Of a DNA stretch of 64,000 nt, positions 43,014 to 52,610 are shown in pieces (position 1 is the stretch's first letter; each line of letters opens with the position of its first letter). The position numbers and the translations under genes were made by a program. Source of the stretch: Clostridia bacterium (GTDB lineage Bacteria > Bacillota > Clostridia > Christensenellales > Borkfalkiaceae). The notes beneath the pieces were generated by a model. That model ran no database searches. It worked only from the letters and a program-made list of their open reading frames with translations, and was not told the DNA's origin. The DNA is taken from NCBI GenBank assembly GCA_900766495.1, contig CAAFVM010000045.1:97802-161801 (forward strand). Reading direction: 5' to 3'.

Positions 43014-44081
43014 CTATATTATAGTAAAGATTTTTTCGTCAAAAAGCAACTGTTTTTTAAGGTAAATTTTAATTGAGCCGCATTCTTTGCAAAATTTTAC
43101 GGGCAAACGTTTTATTTCGTCGGGCAAAATTTTAATTTGCATGTCGTAAAGCTCATCGTTTGTAAGCGGATAATAAATATCTTCTTTAACGTAAAGCGGA
43201 AGATATACGTTTGTTTTCCCCACAGGCACGGTCGCTACGGCGCGGTCTTTCGAAGCCAGCAACACGTTTTTATATTTTTTAAACGCGCTTTCAAGAAGCT
43301 CTTTGCTTCTTTCGAACATAGGCGGGCAATCGAGCACCACGCACACGACTTTAAATCCGTTTTTTTCAGCCGACGAAACCAAGCACCTACCCGCTTTTTT
43401 CGTGTAACCGGTTTTTACCCCCGTTGCGAACTCATAGTTAAAAAGCAGTTTGTTCTTGTTTATCCAAACGCGGGGTTCTTCTCCGCCCGCCGTAAATTTT
43501 TTGGTTGAAACTATTTTTGCAAACTCGTCGTTTTTTAAAGCTTTTGCCGTAATCAAAGCAAGGTCGTAAGCGGTGGAGTAATGCTCGTCGTCGTGCAGTC
43601 CGTGCGGATTTACGAAATGGCTGCTTGTAGCCCCGCATTCTTTTGCTAGGTCGTTCATCTTTTCGGCAAAGGCTTTTTCGCTTCCCGCAAGCGCGCAGGC
43701 AAGCGTTACGGCGCAGTCGTTCCCCGAACGAAGCATTAGCCCGTACAAAAGCTCTTCAACCGTAAAAGTTTCGCCCTCTTTAAGGTAAACGCTCGAACCC
43801 TCTATGCCGGTCCATTCTTTTTTAACGGTAATCTGTTTTTTCAAATCGTAGTTTTTTATAACGGTAAACGCAGTTATAATTTTTGTGGTGCTTGCAATCG
43901 GGCGGCGTTCCATGCTGCGGTTTTCATATAAAATTCTGCCGCCGTCAACAGCCAAAACCGCCTCGCAATAGCTTTCCGCTTTGGTCTGTTTTAAAATTAC
44001 GTCTGTCGTAAAAACATTAAAAAATACACATATAATCAGCAAATATAAAAACTTTTTCATTTTTAGGTTTAAGCGTTTCAT
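43014..44081 (-). CDS. dacF: D-alanyl-D-alanine carboxypeptidase (DacF type)
   Basis: The 355-residue enzyme has an N-terminal signal/anchor helix (residues 11-30), the S11 peptidase motifs SxxK (ASTTK), SGN (LRSGND), and KTG (VKTGYTKKAG), and a C-terminal beta domain. It trims the fifth D-Ala from cell-wall stem peptides outside the membrane; DacF works in the forming spore. Its start overlaps the ytfJ stop by four bases, and ytfJ is a sporulation gene. The stop is TAG. Terminal membrane-anchor helix is not obvious. Confidence 0.88.
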   Translation of the reverse strand: MKRLNLKMKKFLYLLIICVFFNVFTTDVILKQTKAESYCEAVLAVDGGRILYENRSMERRPIASTTKIITAFTVIKNYDLKKQITVKKEWTGIEGSSVYLKEGETFTVEELLYGLMLRSGNDCAVTLACALAGSEKAFAEKMNDLAKECGATSSHFVNPHGLHDDEHYSTAYDLALITAKALKNDEFAKIVSTKKFTAGGEEPRVWINKNKLLFNYEFATGVKTGYTKKAGRCLVSSAEKNGFKVVCVVLDCPPMFERSKELLESAFKKYKNVLLASKDRAVATVPVGKTNVYLPLYVKEDIYYPLTNDELYDMQIKILPDEIKRLPVKFCKECGSIKIYLKKQLLFDEKIFTII

Positions 44082-44437
44082 TTTAAATTTTTAATAAATT
44101 CGGCAACGCTTTTCAAAAGCGCTTCAAGCCCCTCGCCCCGTTCGTTTATAACAGTCCAACCGTTCCCGTTGTCTATCAAAAAGCACTCGGGCTTGCAAAA
44201 CGACAAGCTTGCCGAACCGCCCGCAAACCGCTCGCCCGACTGCTTTATTATTTTCACGTCGCCGTATTCCCCGCCGCCCGAAATAATCGCGCCCGTAATT
44301 TTAGAAACGGGAACCACGGTTTGTCCGCGCTCGTTCACGACCCTTTCGCCTATTATTTTATCGGTTTTCAAAAGCCCGTCAAAGTTTTTAATCGCGCTTT
44401 CCAAAACCTTTTCTACGTCGTTTTTTTCGCCTTGCAT
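44078..44437 (-). CDS. ytfJ: Spore protein YtfJ (GerW family)
   Basis: The 119-residue protein has the family pattern: NERGQTVVPVSKITGAI, a glycine-rich loop (IISGGGEYGD), GGSASLSFCKPECFLID and a closing helix. GerW/YtfJ is needed for spore germination with some nutrients in Bacillus. It overlaps both neighbours by a few bases and so is coupled to ytfI and dacF. Confidence 0.87.
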   Translation of the reverse strand: MQGEKNDVEKVLESAIKNFDGLLKTDKIIGERVVNERGQTVVPVSKITGAIISGGGEYGDVKIIKQSGERFAGGSASLSFCKPECFLIDNGNGWTVINERGEGLEALLKSVAEFIKNLK

Positions 44438-44967
44438 TTTTTAATTATCCCCTCAAAAATTTTTACGGTCAGCCACGAGTTTAAAGCAAACAAATTAGTT
44501 GCGAAAACCGTTTTAACAAAAAACGCTTCGCCGTAATTTTTTTCGCTTATCGTAAGGTCGTTTTTTATTCTCATATACCCTTTTTTGTTTTTCACCGCGG
44601 GAGCGACCGCGCAGTTCACCGCATATAAAAACGCGGCTACAACCGCAGGCAAACTGCTTTTTCCCGAATGAATAAGCAAATCGGACTTAAACAAAAACAC
44701 CGAAGCCACTTTCGGAACCGAAAGCTTTTGCCCTTTTCGTTTAATTAAGAATTTAATCGGGTTAAAAACAAACGCGATTTTTTCGCCGAGGTGAATATAT
44801 ATTTCGCCGCCGCCCGCGGTTATATATCCGCCCAAAACCGTTACGCCGAAAAGCTTAACGCAAAAATGCGTTTTTTTATCGGAAAAATCAACCGCGGCGT
44901 AAACTGTAAAAAACAGCGGCGCGAAATAAATGGCGTTGGTAATAAAAAACAGCCGTATGCTTACCAT
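44413..44967 (-). CDS. ytfI: DUF2953 membrane protein (YtfI-like)
   Basis: The 184-residue protein has one N-terminal membrane helix (about residues 5-25), a strand-rich middle, a short helical hydrophobic stretch (about 108-122) and a basic tail. In Bacillus ytfI precedes ytfJ, as here, and this gene overlaps ytfJ by 25 bases. The assignment rests largely on position, with a weaker contribution from pattern (DLLIHSGKSSLPAVVAA). It ends in TAG. Confidence 0.6.
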   Translation of the reverse strand: MVSIRLFFITNAIYFAPLFFTVYAAVDFSDKKTHFCVKLFGVTVLGGYITAGGGEIYIHLGEKIAFVFNPIKFLIKRKGQKLSVPKVASVFLFKSDLLIHSGKSSLPAVVAAFLYAVNCAVAPAVKNKKGYMRIKNDLTISEKNYGEAFFVKTVFATNLFALNSWLTVKIFEGIIKKCKAKKTT

Positions 44968-45057
44968 ACGACTATTTTCCGCAAATTTTTAATTTTTTAT
45001 GCCGACATGCGTTAAAATTTTAGCAAACCGCGGCAATTTTTGCATTTGTTTTTATTT

Positions 45058-45810
45058 TCAGCTTATCTTCGTAACTTCTTCGTCTTTCAAAAAGTCGGGA
45101 ATATCTTCGTCTTCAATGTCTTTCAACTCGAAATCTTCCTGCGCGGGAACGTCAACGTCCGCGCCGCCGTCGACGGGCAGAATATTTTCTTCAAACGGAA
45201 CCGACGAATCGTTCATAAACTCGGGGTCGGAATTTTCGTCGTATTCGTCTTTTCTGAACAGGTAATTGTCTTTGCTTTCGGTTCCGCGGATAGATTCGAG
45301 CAGTTTGTCGTAATCGGGCAGCTCGTCGAGCGAAGAAATTTGAAAGCGTTTTAAAAATCCGTCGGTCGTACCGAACATTACGGGGCGCCCGGGCGCGTCT
45401 TTTCTGCCAACAATTTCAATAACGCCGAGTTTTAAAAGGTTCTGAATGGCGTATTCGCTGTCTACCCCGCGGATTTCTTCGAGGTCGAGCCTGGTAACCG
45501 GCTGTTTATAAGCGATAATAGCCGAAACTTCAAGCATCGATTTACTCAATTCCCTTTCCCTTATGGGGTTTAAAACGGCGGCTACGTCTTCCGCGTTTTT
45601 GGGGTTAGAGCAAAACTGCAATTTATTGTTGAATATCAAAAGGTTCAGCCCGCTGCCCTCGCCGTATTTTTGCTGTAACTTTTTAGCGGCGTCAAGCACC
45701 TGTTTGGTGGTAACGTCAAGCTTTTCGGCAATATCCTTTGCCGCAATCGCGTTGCCGGAAACAAACACAATCGATTCAATTATACTCGTCAAGGTCTCCG
45801 AATTCTGCAA
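45058..45810 (-). CDS. scpB: Segregation and condensation protein ScpB with an acidic tail
   Basis: The 250-residue protein has two winged-helix domains (about residues 1-90 and 95-165; IIAYKQPVTRLDLEEIRGV, APGRPVMFGTT). It then has a C-terminal extension of about 70 residues that is Asp/Glu-rich, whereas typical ScpB is 180-200 residues. It joins ScpA and Smc in the condensin complex. The start TTG at 45810 is eight bases from AGGAG; a GTG at 45819 is too close to it. The 5' end overlaps scpA by about 35 bases. Confidence 0.93.
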   Translation of the reverse strand: MQNSETLTSIIESIVFVSGNAIAAKDIAEKLDVTTKQVLDAAKKLQQKYGEGSGLNLLIFNNKLQFCSNPKNAEDVAAVLNPIRERELSKSMLEVSAIIAYKQPVTRLDLEEIRGVDSEYAIQNLLKLGVIEIVGRKDAPGRPVMFGTTDGFLKRFQISSLDELPDYDKLLESIRGTESKDNYLFRKDEYDENSDPEFMNDSSVPFEENILPVDGGADVDVPAQEDFELKDIEDEDIPDFLKDEEVTKIS

Positions 45811-46576
45811 GATCCTCACTCCTTTCTTCGTTTAAAGTAATGGTAATATCGTCGAAAACTCCGTTCTGCACGGCTTTTATAAACTGCCGTTTAAGCAGTT
45901 CGAGCATTGCCTGAAACGTAGTTATAATTTCGGTTTTCGAAGCCGTCGGGCGAAAAAGTTCGAAAAAACTGCATTCGCGCACGTCAAGAAGCTTTTCGCG
46001 TACAAAATTCATTTTGTCCTGAACGGTAAAAACTTCTTTTGGAATTTCTTTTTCTTCGTGAATTTTGCGCTCGATTTCGGTGCGCGTAAGTAAGTCCGAC
46101 AAAGCTTTCAGAAGCCCGTCCATTGTAAAATCTTTATAAATTATGCGCACGTCGCTGGCAGAGGGTTCGGGCGGCTTGTAATAACGGTCTACGTTTTCAA
46201 GCTCTTTAAGCTTAACGCTCATTTCCTTGAACAGTTTAAGTTCTTCCATTCGGCGAATAAGCGACTGTCCCTCGTCTTCTTCCTCTTCGGGCAAAAATTC
46301 TTCTATTTTCGGCAATAACGCTTTGGATTTTTCGTACAATAAAGTTGCAGCCACGCCCAAATACTCGCCCGCTTTTTCCACGTCGAGTTGGTCGAGCTGA
46401 TTTAAATACTGCATAAACTGCTCGGTAACCTGCGAAACGAACACGTCCTTAATCTCGATTTGCGCCTGTTTTACCAGGTATAAAAGCAAATCGAGCGGCC
46501 CGTCGAAATCGCCTATATGCGTATTATAATCGAATATGGTATCGAAATTTTTTACGTTATAATTTGCGTTGTCCAT
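45776..46576 (-). CDS. scpA: Segregation and condensation protein ScpA (kleisin)
   Basis: The 266-residue kleisin has an N-terminal Smc-neck-binding region (FDGPLDLLLYLVKQ, IEIKDVFVSQVTEQFM), a flexible acidic middle (EEEEDEGQS near residue 98) and a C-terminal winged helix (SFFELFRPTASKTEIITTF). It bridges Smc heads in the chromosome condensation complex. scpA-scpB overlap and sit 1.8 kb from smc, with an M50 protease and ftsY between. Confidence 0.95.
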   Translation of the reverse strand: MDNANYNVKNFDTIFDYNTHIGDFDGPLDLLLYLVKQAQIEIKDVFVSQVTEQFMQYLNQLDQLDVEKAGEYLGVAATLLYEKSKALLPKIEEFLPEEEEDEGQSLIRRMEELKLFKEMSVKLKELENVDRYYKPPEPSASDVRIIYKDFTMDGLLKALSDLLTRTEIERKIHEEKEIPKEVFTVQDKMNFVREKLLDVRECSFFELFRPTASKTEIITTFQAMLELLKRQFIKAVQNGVFDDITITLNEERSEDLAEFGDLDEYN

Positions 46577-46646
46577 AAATTATTAAACGTTTTGCGCCGC
46601 AAGCCGAGTCAAAAACACAACGCAAGCGCGACCAAAACAAAAAAAA

Positions 46647-47327
46647 CTAAAATATCAAAGAAAATATCCAGCCCCAGAACGCGGAAATCGGATAGCCTAC
46701 AATGTTCGTCGCGAACGACATAAAATACCCGAACACGTCTAAAAAGGCAAGTTGCGGTATATAGTCGCAAATCGAGCTTAAAATAATAAGCACGAACAGC
46801 ACCCTATAACCGTAATATCTTAAAAATTGATAGATTTTACCGCGTTTTTTGGCAAAAACGTCAACCACGCGGAACCCGTCGAGCGGAAAAACGGGAATAA
46901 GATTGAACACGAAAAAGCAAAGGTCAATCTGAAAGCCCGCATAAAACAAAAGGAATAAAAACAACCCGAAATAGGTAGAGGTTCCTATATAATACGACGA
47001 CAAAACGGCAAGCGGATAAAACAAGAACGCCAGAATATAATTCGTTATAACTCCGGCTACGGCAACCTCGAAACAACCGCGCTTATAATTTTTGAAATTA
47101 TAAGGGTTTACAGGCACGGGCTGCGCCCAACCGAACCCGCACAAAACAAAACATAAAAACCCTAACGGGTCGAAATGTTTCATGGGGTTAAGAGTGTACC
47201 GTCCCGAAAAAACCGCGGTGTAATCGCCGTTTTTCTTCGCCGCCCACGCGTGAGCGCATTCGTGCGCGGGAATGATGAACATTAAAACCGCAATTCGGGC
47301 AAGATATAAAACGATTCTGTCAGCCAT
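46647..47327 (-). CDS. Site-2 protease-like M50 zinc metalloprotease (YwhC type)
   Basis: This 226-residue membrane protein has HECAHAW (residues 22-28, HExxH) and the second zinc motif NLIPVFPLDGFRV near residue 160, with about six helices. YwhC-type proteins act inside the membrane on unknown targets. Placement just before scpAB is common in Firmicutes. It ends in TAG. It is followed by scpA 70 bases later. Confidence 0.92.
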   Translation of the reverse strand: MADRIVLYLARIAVLMFIIPAHECAHAWAAKKNGDYTAVFSGRYTLNPMKHFDPLGFLCFVLCGFGWAQPVPVNPYNFKNYKRGCFEVAVAGVITNYILAFLFYPLAVLSSYYIGTSTYFGLFLFLLFYAGFQIDLCFFVFNLIPVFPLDGFRVVDVFAKKRGKIYQFLRYYGYRVLFVLIILSSICDYIPQLAFLDVFGYFMSFATNIVGYPISAFWGWIFSLIF

Positions 47328-47330
47328 TTT

Positions 47331-48230
47331 TTAACCGAAAAGCGCGTCTACGAATTCCTGCGCGTTAAACGGAGCGATGTCGTCTATTTTTTCGCCCGTT
47401 CCTATAAACGCAACCGGCACCTCGTATTCGTCGCAAAGCGAAACCACAAAACCGCCTTTCGCCGTGCCGTCAAGCTTGGTTAAAACCACGCCGTCTATTC
47501 CCACGGCTTCGTCGAAAGTGGAAACCTGCGAAAGCGCATTCTGCCCGGTAGTCGCGTCAAGCACGATAAATTTATAAAACGCGGCTTCGGGATATTCCCT
47601 TTCGGCAACGCGGTTTATTTTTTTTAACTCTTCCATAAGGTTGGCTTTAACGTGCAAACGCCCCGCCGTATCTACGATAAGAACATCGGTATTCTTGGCT
47701 TTCATCGAACTTACCGCGTCAAAAACCACGGCGGACGGGTCGCTGCCCTCTCCGTGTTTCACAAGGCGCACTTTCGAACGGTCTGCCCACACTTCGAGTT
47801 GTTCGCCCGCAGCCGCCCTGAACGTATCGCCCGCGGCTAAAAGTACCGATTTTCCCTGCGATTTAAAATAGTTTGCAAGCTTGCCTATCGTAGTAGTTTT
47901 ACCCACGCCGTTCACGCCTATGACCATAATAATCGCTGGATAATCTATTTCGAGTTCACCCGCGTTTTCAAGCTTTTCGGCAAGAATTTCTTTAAGCGTG
48001 GAAAGCACGAACTCTTTATCGGAAACCTTTTCTTTAATCATTCTGTCGCGCAGGCTTTCAACGATGTCCTCCGCGGTGGAATAAGAAACGTCCGACGAAA
48101 TAAGCACGTCTTCCAAGTCCTCGTAAAAATCCTCGCCTATTTTGTCGCGAGCGAAAAGCATTGTAAGCTTTTGCGAAAGCGCGTCTTTGGTCTTTTTAAG
48201 CGCGCCGAAAATTTTATTGAAAAATCCCAT
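47331..48230 (-). CDS. ftsY: Signal recognition particle receptor FtsY
   Basis: The 299-residue protein has a short N domain (about 1-85) and the SRP-type GTPase: G1 GVNGVGKTTTIGKL, DTFRAAAGEQL, DTAGRL, G4 TKLDGTAKGG, and closing GTGEKIDDIAPF. It lacks the long acidic A domain of E. coli FtsY, as usual in Firmicutes. It docks ribosome-SRP complexes at the membrane. It is 107 bases after smc and three before the M50 gene. Confidence 0.97.
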   Translation of the reverse strand: MGFFNKIFGALKKTKDALSQKLTMLFARDKIGEDFYEDLEDVLISSDVSYSTAEDIVESLRDRMIKEKVSDKEFVLSTLKEILAEKLENAGELEIDYPAIIMVIGVNGVGKTTTIGKLANYFKSQGKSVLLAAGDTFRAAAGEQLEVWADRSKVRLVKHGEGSDPSAVVFDAVSSMKAKNTDVLIVDTAGRLHVKANLMEELKKINRVAEREYPEAAFYKFIVLDATTGQNALSQVSTFDEAVGIDGVVLTKLDGTAKGGFVVSLCDEYEVPVAFIGTGEKIDDIAPFNAQEFVDALFG

Positions 48231-48337
48231 TATAACACCGTTCTATCCGAATAATGGTATACTTTTTATCTTTACGCTGCGTTTTACCGCGCAAAATTAA
48301 AGCAAAGCGCGGCAAAAAGCAACAAATTAAAAATTTA

Positions 48338-51300
48338 TCAGTTAGCCAAATCGGAATTGTTTTTAATATCGGCAAGGTTTACCGAAATGATTTTTGAAAC
48401 GCCCTTTTCTTCCATCGTCACGCCGAACAAAGTGTTGGCTTTTTCCATGGTAACCTTTTTGTGGGTTATAACCACGAATTGAGTGTCGTCGGCGAATTTT
48501 TGCAGATAAGAAGCCACGCGTTCGACGTTTGCGTCGTCAAGCGGAGCCTCTATTTCGTCAAGCACGCAGAAAGGCATCGGGCGAAGCCTTAAAATCGCGA
48601 ACAAAATCGCGGTTGCGGTAAGAGCCTGCTCGCCGCCCGACAAAAGCGAAATTCTCGTAAGTTTCTTTCCCGGCGGCTCGGCGACGATTTCCACGCCTGC
48701 GTCGAGCGGGTCTTCCACTTGAGAATAATCCATAAGTAAATCGGCGCTGCCGCCCCCGAACAACTCTTTGAATATCTTTTTGAAATTCATTCTTATTTGT
48801 TCGAAGCCCTCGTTAAAGGTTTTAAGCATTTCGTCGGTTATAGATTTAATTACCGTTTTCAAATCGTCCTCGGCGTTTTCAAGGTCGGATTTCTGAGTCA
48901 TTAAATCCTGATATTGCTCGTTGAGTTTATTAAAATCGTCTATCGCGTTCGCGTTAATCGAACCGAGAGCGCTTATTCTTCGGCGCAACCTGTTGATTTC
49001 CTGTTGCGAAGTAACCACGTTGTATTCGGGGTCTTTAAGCGGCAGGCAGGTTTCGTATGTAAGCTGATATTCGTCGGAAATACGCTGTTGCATATATTCG
49101 ATTTCGGTATCGACCTTGGTGAGGTCGATTTTTTCAGCCATAATTCTTTCGGAAAGTTTGCTTATCTCCGAAGCGAACGCCTGTTTCTTCAAATCGTCCT
49201 GTGCAACCTGCTCGTTGAGTTTAACTTTCAACTCTTTCATTTCGGCAAGTTCGGCACGCAGTTTGTTAAGCCCGGTCTGCTCCTCTGTAGAAAGCGTGAT
49301 TTTCTCGATTTCTATTTTGATTTTGCCTATAATGTCTTCGTTCGCGGCAATGTTCTGCTCGTTCTTTTCTATTATAACCGAGCAATCGGTTTTGTCCGCT
49401 TCCATTCGGCGAAGCTCTTCGTCGGAACCTATAACTTCCGATTTAAGCGAAGCGAGTTTCGCCTGCAAATCGGTGTTTTCGGCAATAAGTTCGTCGCGCT
49501 TAACCTTTAACTCGTCGTAATGCGACTGATGTTTCATCGCGTCGGACGAAGCGCTTTCGCGCGCTTTATCCAACTTTTCGTTGTCGACTTCTATGTCGTT
49601 ATACTGCTTTGTAATCTCGCCCAACCTGTCGTTAATCGAGCGCATTATGGCGCGGTTTACGTCAAGTTCTTTGTCGGTATCGGCAAGCGAAGCTTCGAGC
49701 GAGGCGACCTTTTCTTTAAAAATCACCGCGTTCTGGCGGGCTTCCACAAGTTCGGAGTTCTTTTTGTCAAGCTCTTCGACCATGGAATTAACCTGCGCGA
49801 GCGATTGCTCTTTATTATGCATAAGTGCGTTCATCTCGTCGGTTTTGCGTTTGAGTTCGGCAACAATCTGCTCCAACCTGCGGTCGGTAGAAAGCACGTT
49901 CGAACCCTCGCGACGACGAGAACCGCCGCTCATCGAACCCGACGGATTTACTACGTCGCCGTCGAGAGTGGCAATTTTAAAGGCAAATCTGTATTTTTTA
50001 GCAATGGCAACGGCGTTTTCGATGGTGTCGCATATAAGCGTGTTTCCAAGCAGGTAACGCACGACGTTGTCGTAATATTTATCGTAACGAACCACCGAAG
50101 CTGCAAGACCCAACGAACCGCGTTCTTTAAGCGCGTTTACTGTTTCGGCGCCGTCGAAGCGCGGCTTCATCGAGGTTACGGGCAAGAACGTAATTCTGCC
50201 GCCCCCCTGCCGCTTAAGGTAATCTATAAGGAATTGCGCGTCGTCGGGCGTGGCGGTAACTATGTTGTTGATTGCACCGCCCAAAAGCGTTTCCACCGCG
50301 ACTTCGTATTTCGCTTCGGTTTTTATTATAGAAGCAACCAAGCCTTTAACTTTCGTGCCGAGCGCGGGATTGTTCTTCGCCGCGAGCATCAGGTTTTTAA
50401 CCGAATCGGGATAGCCTGTAAACGAATCTTTCAAGCCCTGATATACGTTCTGCGTGGCTTTAAGCGAAGAAATATCGGAATTAAGCGTGTAAATTTTGTT
50501 GGTTACATCCGAAACGTATTCGTTTGTAGAGCGAACCGCGCTTTCCTCGTCGTCGATTGAACTTTTAAGAGAAGTAATTCTTCTGTTAAGCTCGTCGAGC
50601 GAGGCGGAACAAGCCATACGCTCGGCTTCGAACGCCGCCTTTTTCGCCGCGAGTTCTTTAACCTTTTCGGCAACCTCTTTCTGCTTATCGGAAATGGCGT
50701 TTTTCTCGCCCGAAAGCGCGCCTATGTTAAGCTTTATGTCTGCAAGCGATTCAACCGATTGCAGAACCTGCCTTTGCGCGTCGGCGGCTTTGGTTTCACC
50801 CTCCGAAAGCTCCTGTAACACCCCGACGAGCGTTGCGGAAATATCTTTTATTCGCTTTTCGATAGCCGAAATTTCTATTTTCGAATTTTCGGTTTTTTGT
50901 TGTTTATCGGCATACGATTTAGCGAGTAAATCAATTTTTTCAAGCTTTTCGCGGCAATCGGCTTTAAGCCTTTGAATTTCCGACTTCAAAAAGTTGATTT
51001 TTTCGTTATAAACGTTGGTAACGCCCATCTGTTCGGTAAGCCCTACCGTGCGCTTTAAAATTTCCTCGTTCAAAACGCCGATGCGGTCGTCGGTTTCGCT
51101 TATTTTATTCTGATGTTCGGTAAACGCGGCTTGCGCGGCTTCCATATCGTTCCTGCGCGCCGCCTGCTCTTCTTCCAAGCCCGCAATTCTTGCGTTAATT
51201 TTTTCTTTAACCGTGTGCGAGTTTTCGGCTTTATAAAGATAAGTGTTTACCTCGTGGTATTTCAGCTCGTCGGAAAGTTGCAAGAAAGTACGCGTTTTTT

Positions 51301-51931
51301 CGGCGCTTTTTTCAAGCGGAGCAAGCTGCTGTTCGAGCGCGCTCGAAATATCGATAAGACGTATGATATTTTCGCGCGTGCGTTGCAGTTTGCGTTCGTT
51401 TTCTATTTTCTTGGCTTTCGACCCGGCTATGCCAACGGCTTCTTCGAATATGCTTCTTCTGTCTTCGGGCTTCGAGTTCATAATTTCGGCTATTTTACCT
51501 TGTCCTATAATGGAATAGCCGTTTTTACTCACGCCGCATTCGTGCAAAAGGTCGGTAATATCTTTCATTCTGCACGGTTTTTTATTAAGATAATATTCGC
51601 TCTCGCCGCTTCTGAAAAGCTTGCGGGTCATGCATACTTCGGTGTAATCGAGGCTGGGGAAAATTTTATTCGTATTGTCGAAATAAAGCGAAACCTCGCA
51701 ATAAGAAAGGGATTTTCTGTTTTGCGTGCCGTTAAAAATAACGTCCTGCATCGACGAACCGCGTAGCGATTTAGCCGACTGCTCGCCCAAAACCCATCTT
51801 ATCGCGTCGGAAATATTGCTCTTTCCGCAGCCGTTCGGTCCGACTATACCGGTAACGCCGTCGTTAAAACGGATTTCCTGCTTGTCGGCGAACGATTTAA
51901 ATCCGATAAGTTCTATCTTCTCAAAATTCAC
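48338..51931 (-). CDS. smc: Chromosome condensation ATPase Smc
   Basis: The 1197-residue protein has Walker A at residues 31-38 (GPNGCGKSN), two long coiled coils around a hinge (about 510-650; TFLPVTSMKPR), the signature LSGGEQALTATAILFAI, and Walker B CVLDEIEAPLDDANV. It forms the ring with ScpAB that condenses and segregates chromosomes. It is directly downstream of rnc (four bases). Length and all motifs are normal. Confidence 0.97.
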   Translation of the reverse strand: MNFEKIELIGFKSFADKQEIRFNDGVTGIVGPNGCGKSNISDAIRWVLGEQSAKSLRGSSMQDVIFNGTQNRKSLSYCEVSLYFDNTNKIFPSLDYTEVCMTRKLFRSGESEYYLNKKPCRMKDITDLLHECGVSKNGYSIIGQGKIAEIMNSKPEDRRSIFEEAVGIAGSKAKKIENERKLQRTRENIIRLIDISSALEQQLAPLEKSAEKTRTFLQLSDELKYHEVNTYLYKAENSHTVKEKINARIAGLEEEQAARRNDMEAAQAAFTEHQNKISETDDRIGVLNEEILKRTVGLTEQMGVTNVYNEKINFLKSEIQRLKADCREKLEKIDLLAKSYADKQQKTENSKIEISAIEKRIKDISATLVGVLQELSEGETKAADAQRQVLQSVESLADIKLNIGALSGEKNAISDKQKEVAEKVKELAAKKAAFEAERMACSASLDELNRRITSLKSSIDDEESAVRSTNEYVSDVTNKIYTLNSDISSLKATQNVYQGLKDSFTGYPDSVKNLMLAAKNNPALGTKVKGLVASIIKTEAKYEVAVETLLGGAINNIVTATPDDAQFLIDYLKRQGGGRITFLPVTSMKPRFDGAETVNALKERGSLGLAASVVRYDKYYDNVVRYLLGNTLICDTIENAVAIAKKYRFAFKIATLDGDVVNPSGSMSGGSRRREGSNVLSTDRRLEQIVAELKRKTDEMNALMHNKEQSLAQVNSMVEELDKKNSELVEARQNAVIFKEKVASLEASLADTDKELDVNRAIMRSINDRLGEITKQYNDIEVDNEKLDKARESASSDAMKHQSHYDELKVKRDELIAENTDLQAKLASLKSEVIGSDEELRRMEADKTDCSVIIEKNEQNIAANEDIIGKIKIEIEKITLSTEEQTGLNKLRAELAEMKELKVKLNEQVAQDDLKKQAFASEISKLSERIMAEKIDLTKVDTEIEYMQQRISDEYQLTYETCLPLKDPEYNVVTSQQEINRLRRRISALGSINANAIDDFNKLNEQYQDLMTQKSDLENAEDDLKTVIKSITDEMLKTFNEGFEQIRMNFKKIFKELFGGGSADLLMDYSQVEDPLDAGVEIVAEPPGKKLTRISLLSGGEQALTATAILFAILRLRPMPFCVLDEIEAPLDDANVERVASYLQKFADDTQFVVITHKKVTMEKANTLFGVTMEEKGVSKIISVNLADIKNNSDLAN

Positions 51932-51935
51932 TGTT

Positions 51936-52610
51936 TTACCTTCCCGTCTTCAATTTTTTCAACGCGCGCTCGGCGGCTTTGCGATTAGCGAGTTTTTTAC
52001 TGCTTCCGCTTCCGCACGCAAGACGTTTATCGTTCACGCTGACCGCCATTGTAAACAGCGGGTCGTGGTCCGGACCGCTTCGCGAAACCTCTTCGTATCG
52101 CGGAGTTCCCATCTTTTTCGCTTGTGTAAATTCCTGCAATTCGCTTACGAAATCGGTGGTTTTAAAAAGTTTTTTTTCTTTTTTTAAAAGGGTGCGCTCT
52201 ATAAACGCGCGGCTTTCTTCTATTCCGCCGTCAAGGTATATGGCGGCTACCGTCGATTCGTAAACGTTTTCGAGCGACGAGCGGTTTGCTCCGCTTTTGT
52301 AACTGTCGCCGAAAATTATGTATTCGCCGAGCCCTAGTTCTTTCGCAACCAGCGAAAGCGGCTCGGTCGAAACTAATTTTTGTTTTTCGAAAGTAAGTTT
52401 GCCCTCTTGCCCGCCGTCGTTTTCGTAAAGATGTGCCGCGACCACCAAGCCGAGCACCGAGTCGCCCAAAAATTCAAGCCGCTCGTAGTTTTTTCTCCCG
52501 TCGGTTTCGGCGGACGGATGAGTGAACGCCGCTTTTAAAAGCGACGGATTTTTAAATTTATAACCGAGTTTTTTTTCGATAGAGTCAGCAGAAAAATTGC
52601 GTTCAGGCAT
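51936..52610 (-). CDS. rnc: Ribonuclease III
   Basis: This 224-residue protein has the RNase III motif ERLEFLGDSVLGLVVA (near residues 38-53), a second acidic site (NVYESTVAAIYLDGG), and a C-terminal dsRNA-binding domain (YEEVSRSGPDHDPLF, LACGSGSSKKLANRKAAE). It processes rRNA and other duplex RNAs. The gene overlaps plsX by eight bases and is followed by smc. Confidence 0.96.
   Translation of the reverse strand: MPERNFSADSIEKKLGYKFKNPSLLKAAFTHPSAETDGRKNYERLEFLGDSVLGLVVAAHLYENDGGQEGKLTFEKQKLVSTEPLSLVAKELGLGEYIIFGDSYKSGANRSSLENVYESTVAAIYLDGGIEESRAFIERTLLKKEKKLFKTTDFVSELQEFTQAKKMGTPRYEEVSRSGPDHDPLFTMAVSVNDKRLACGSGSSKKLANRKAAERALKKLKTGR

Noticed and set aside
49520..50560. 346-codon plus-strand frame
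   Set aside because: It is antisense to smc with no recognisable family and no upstream signals.
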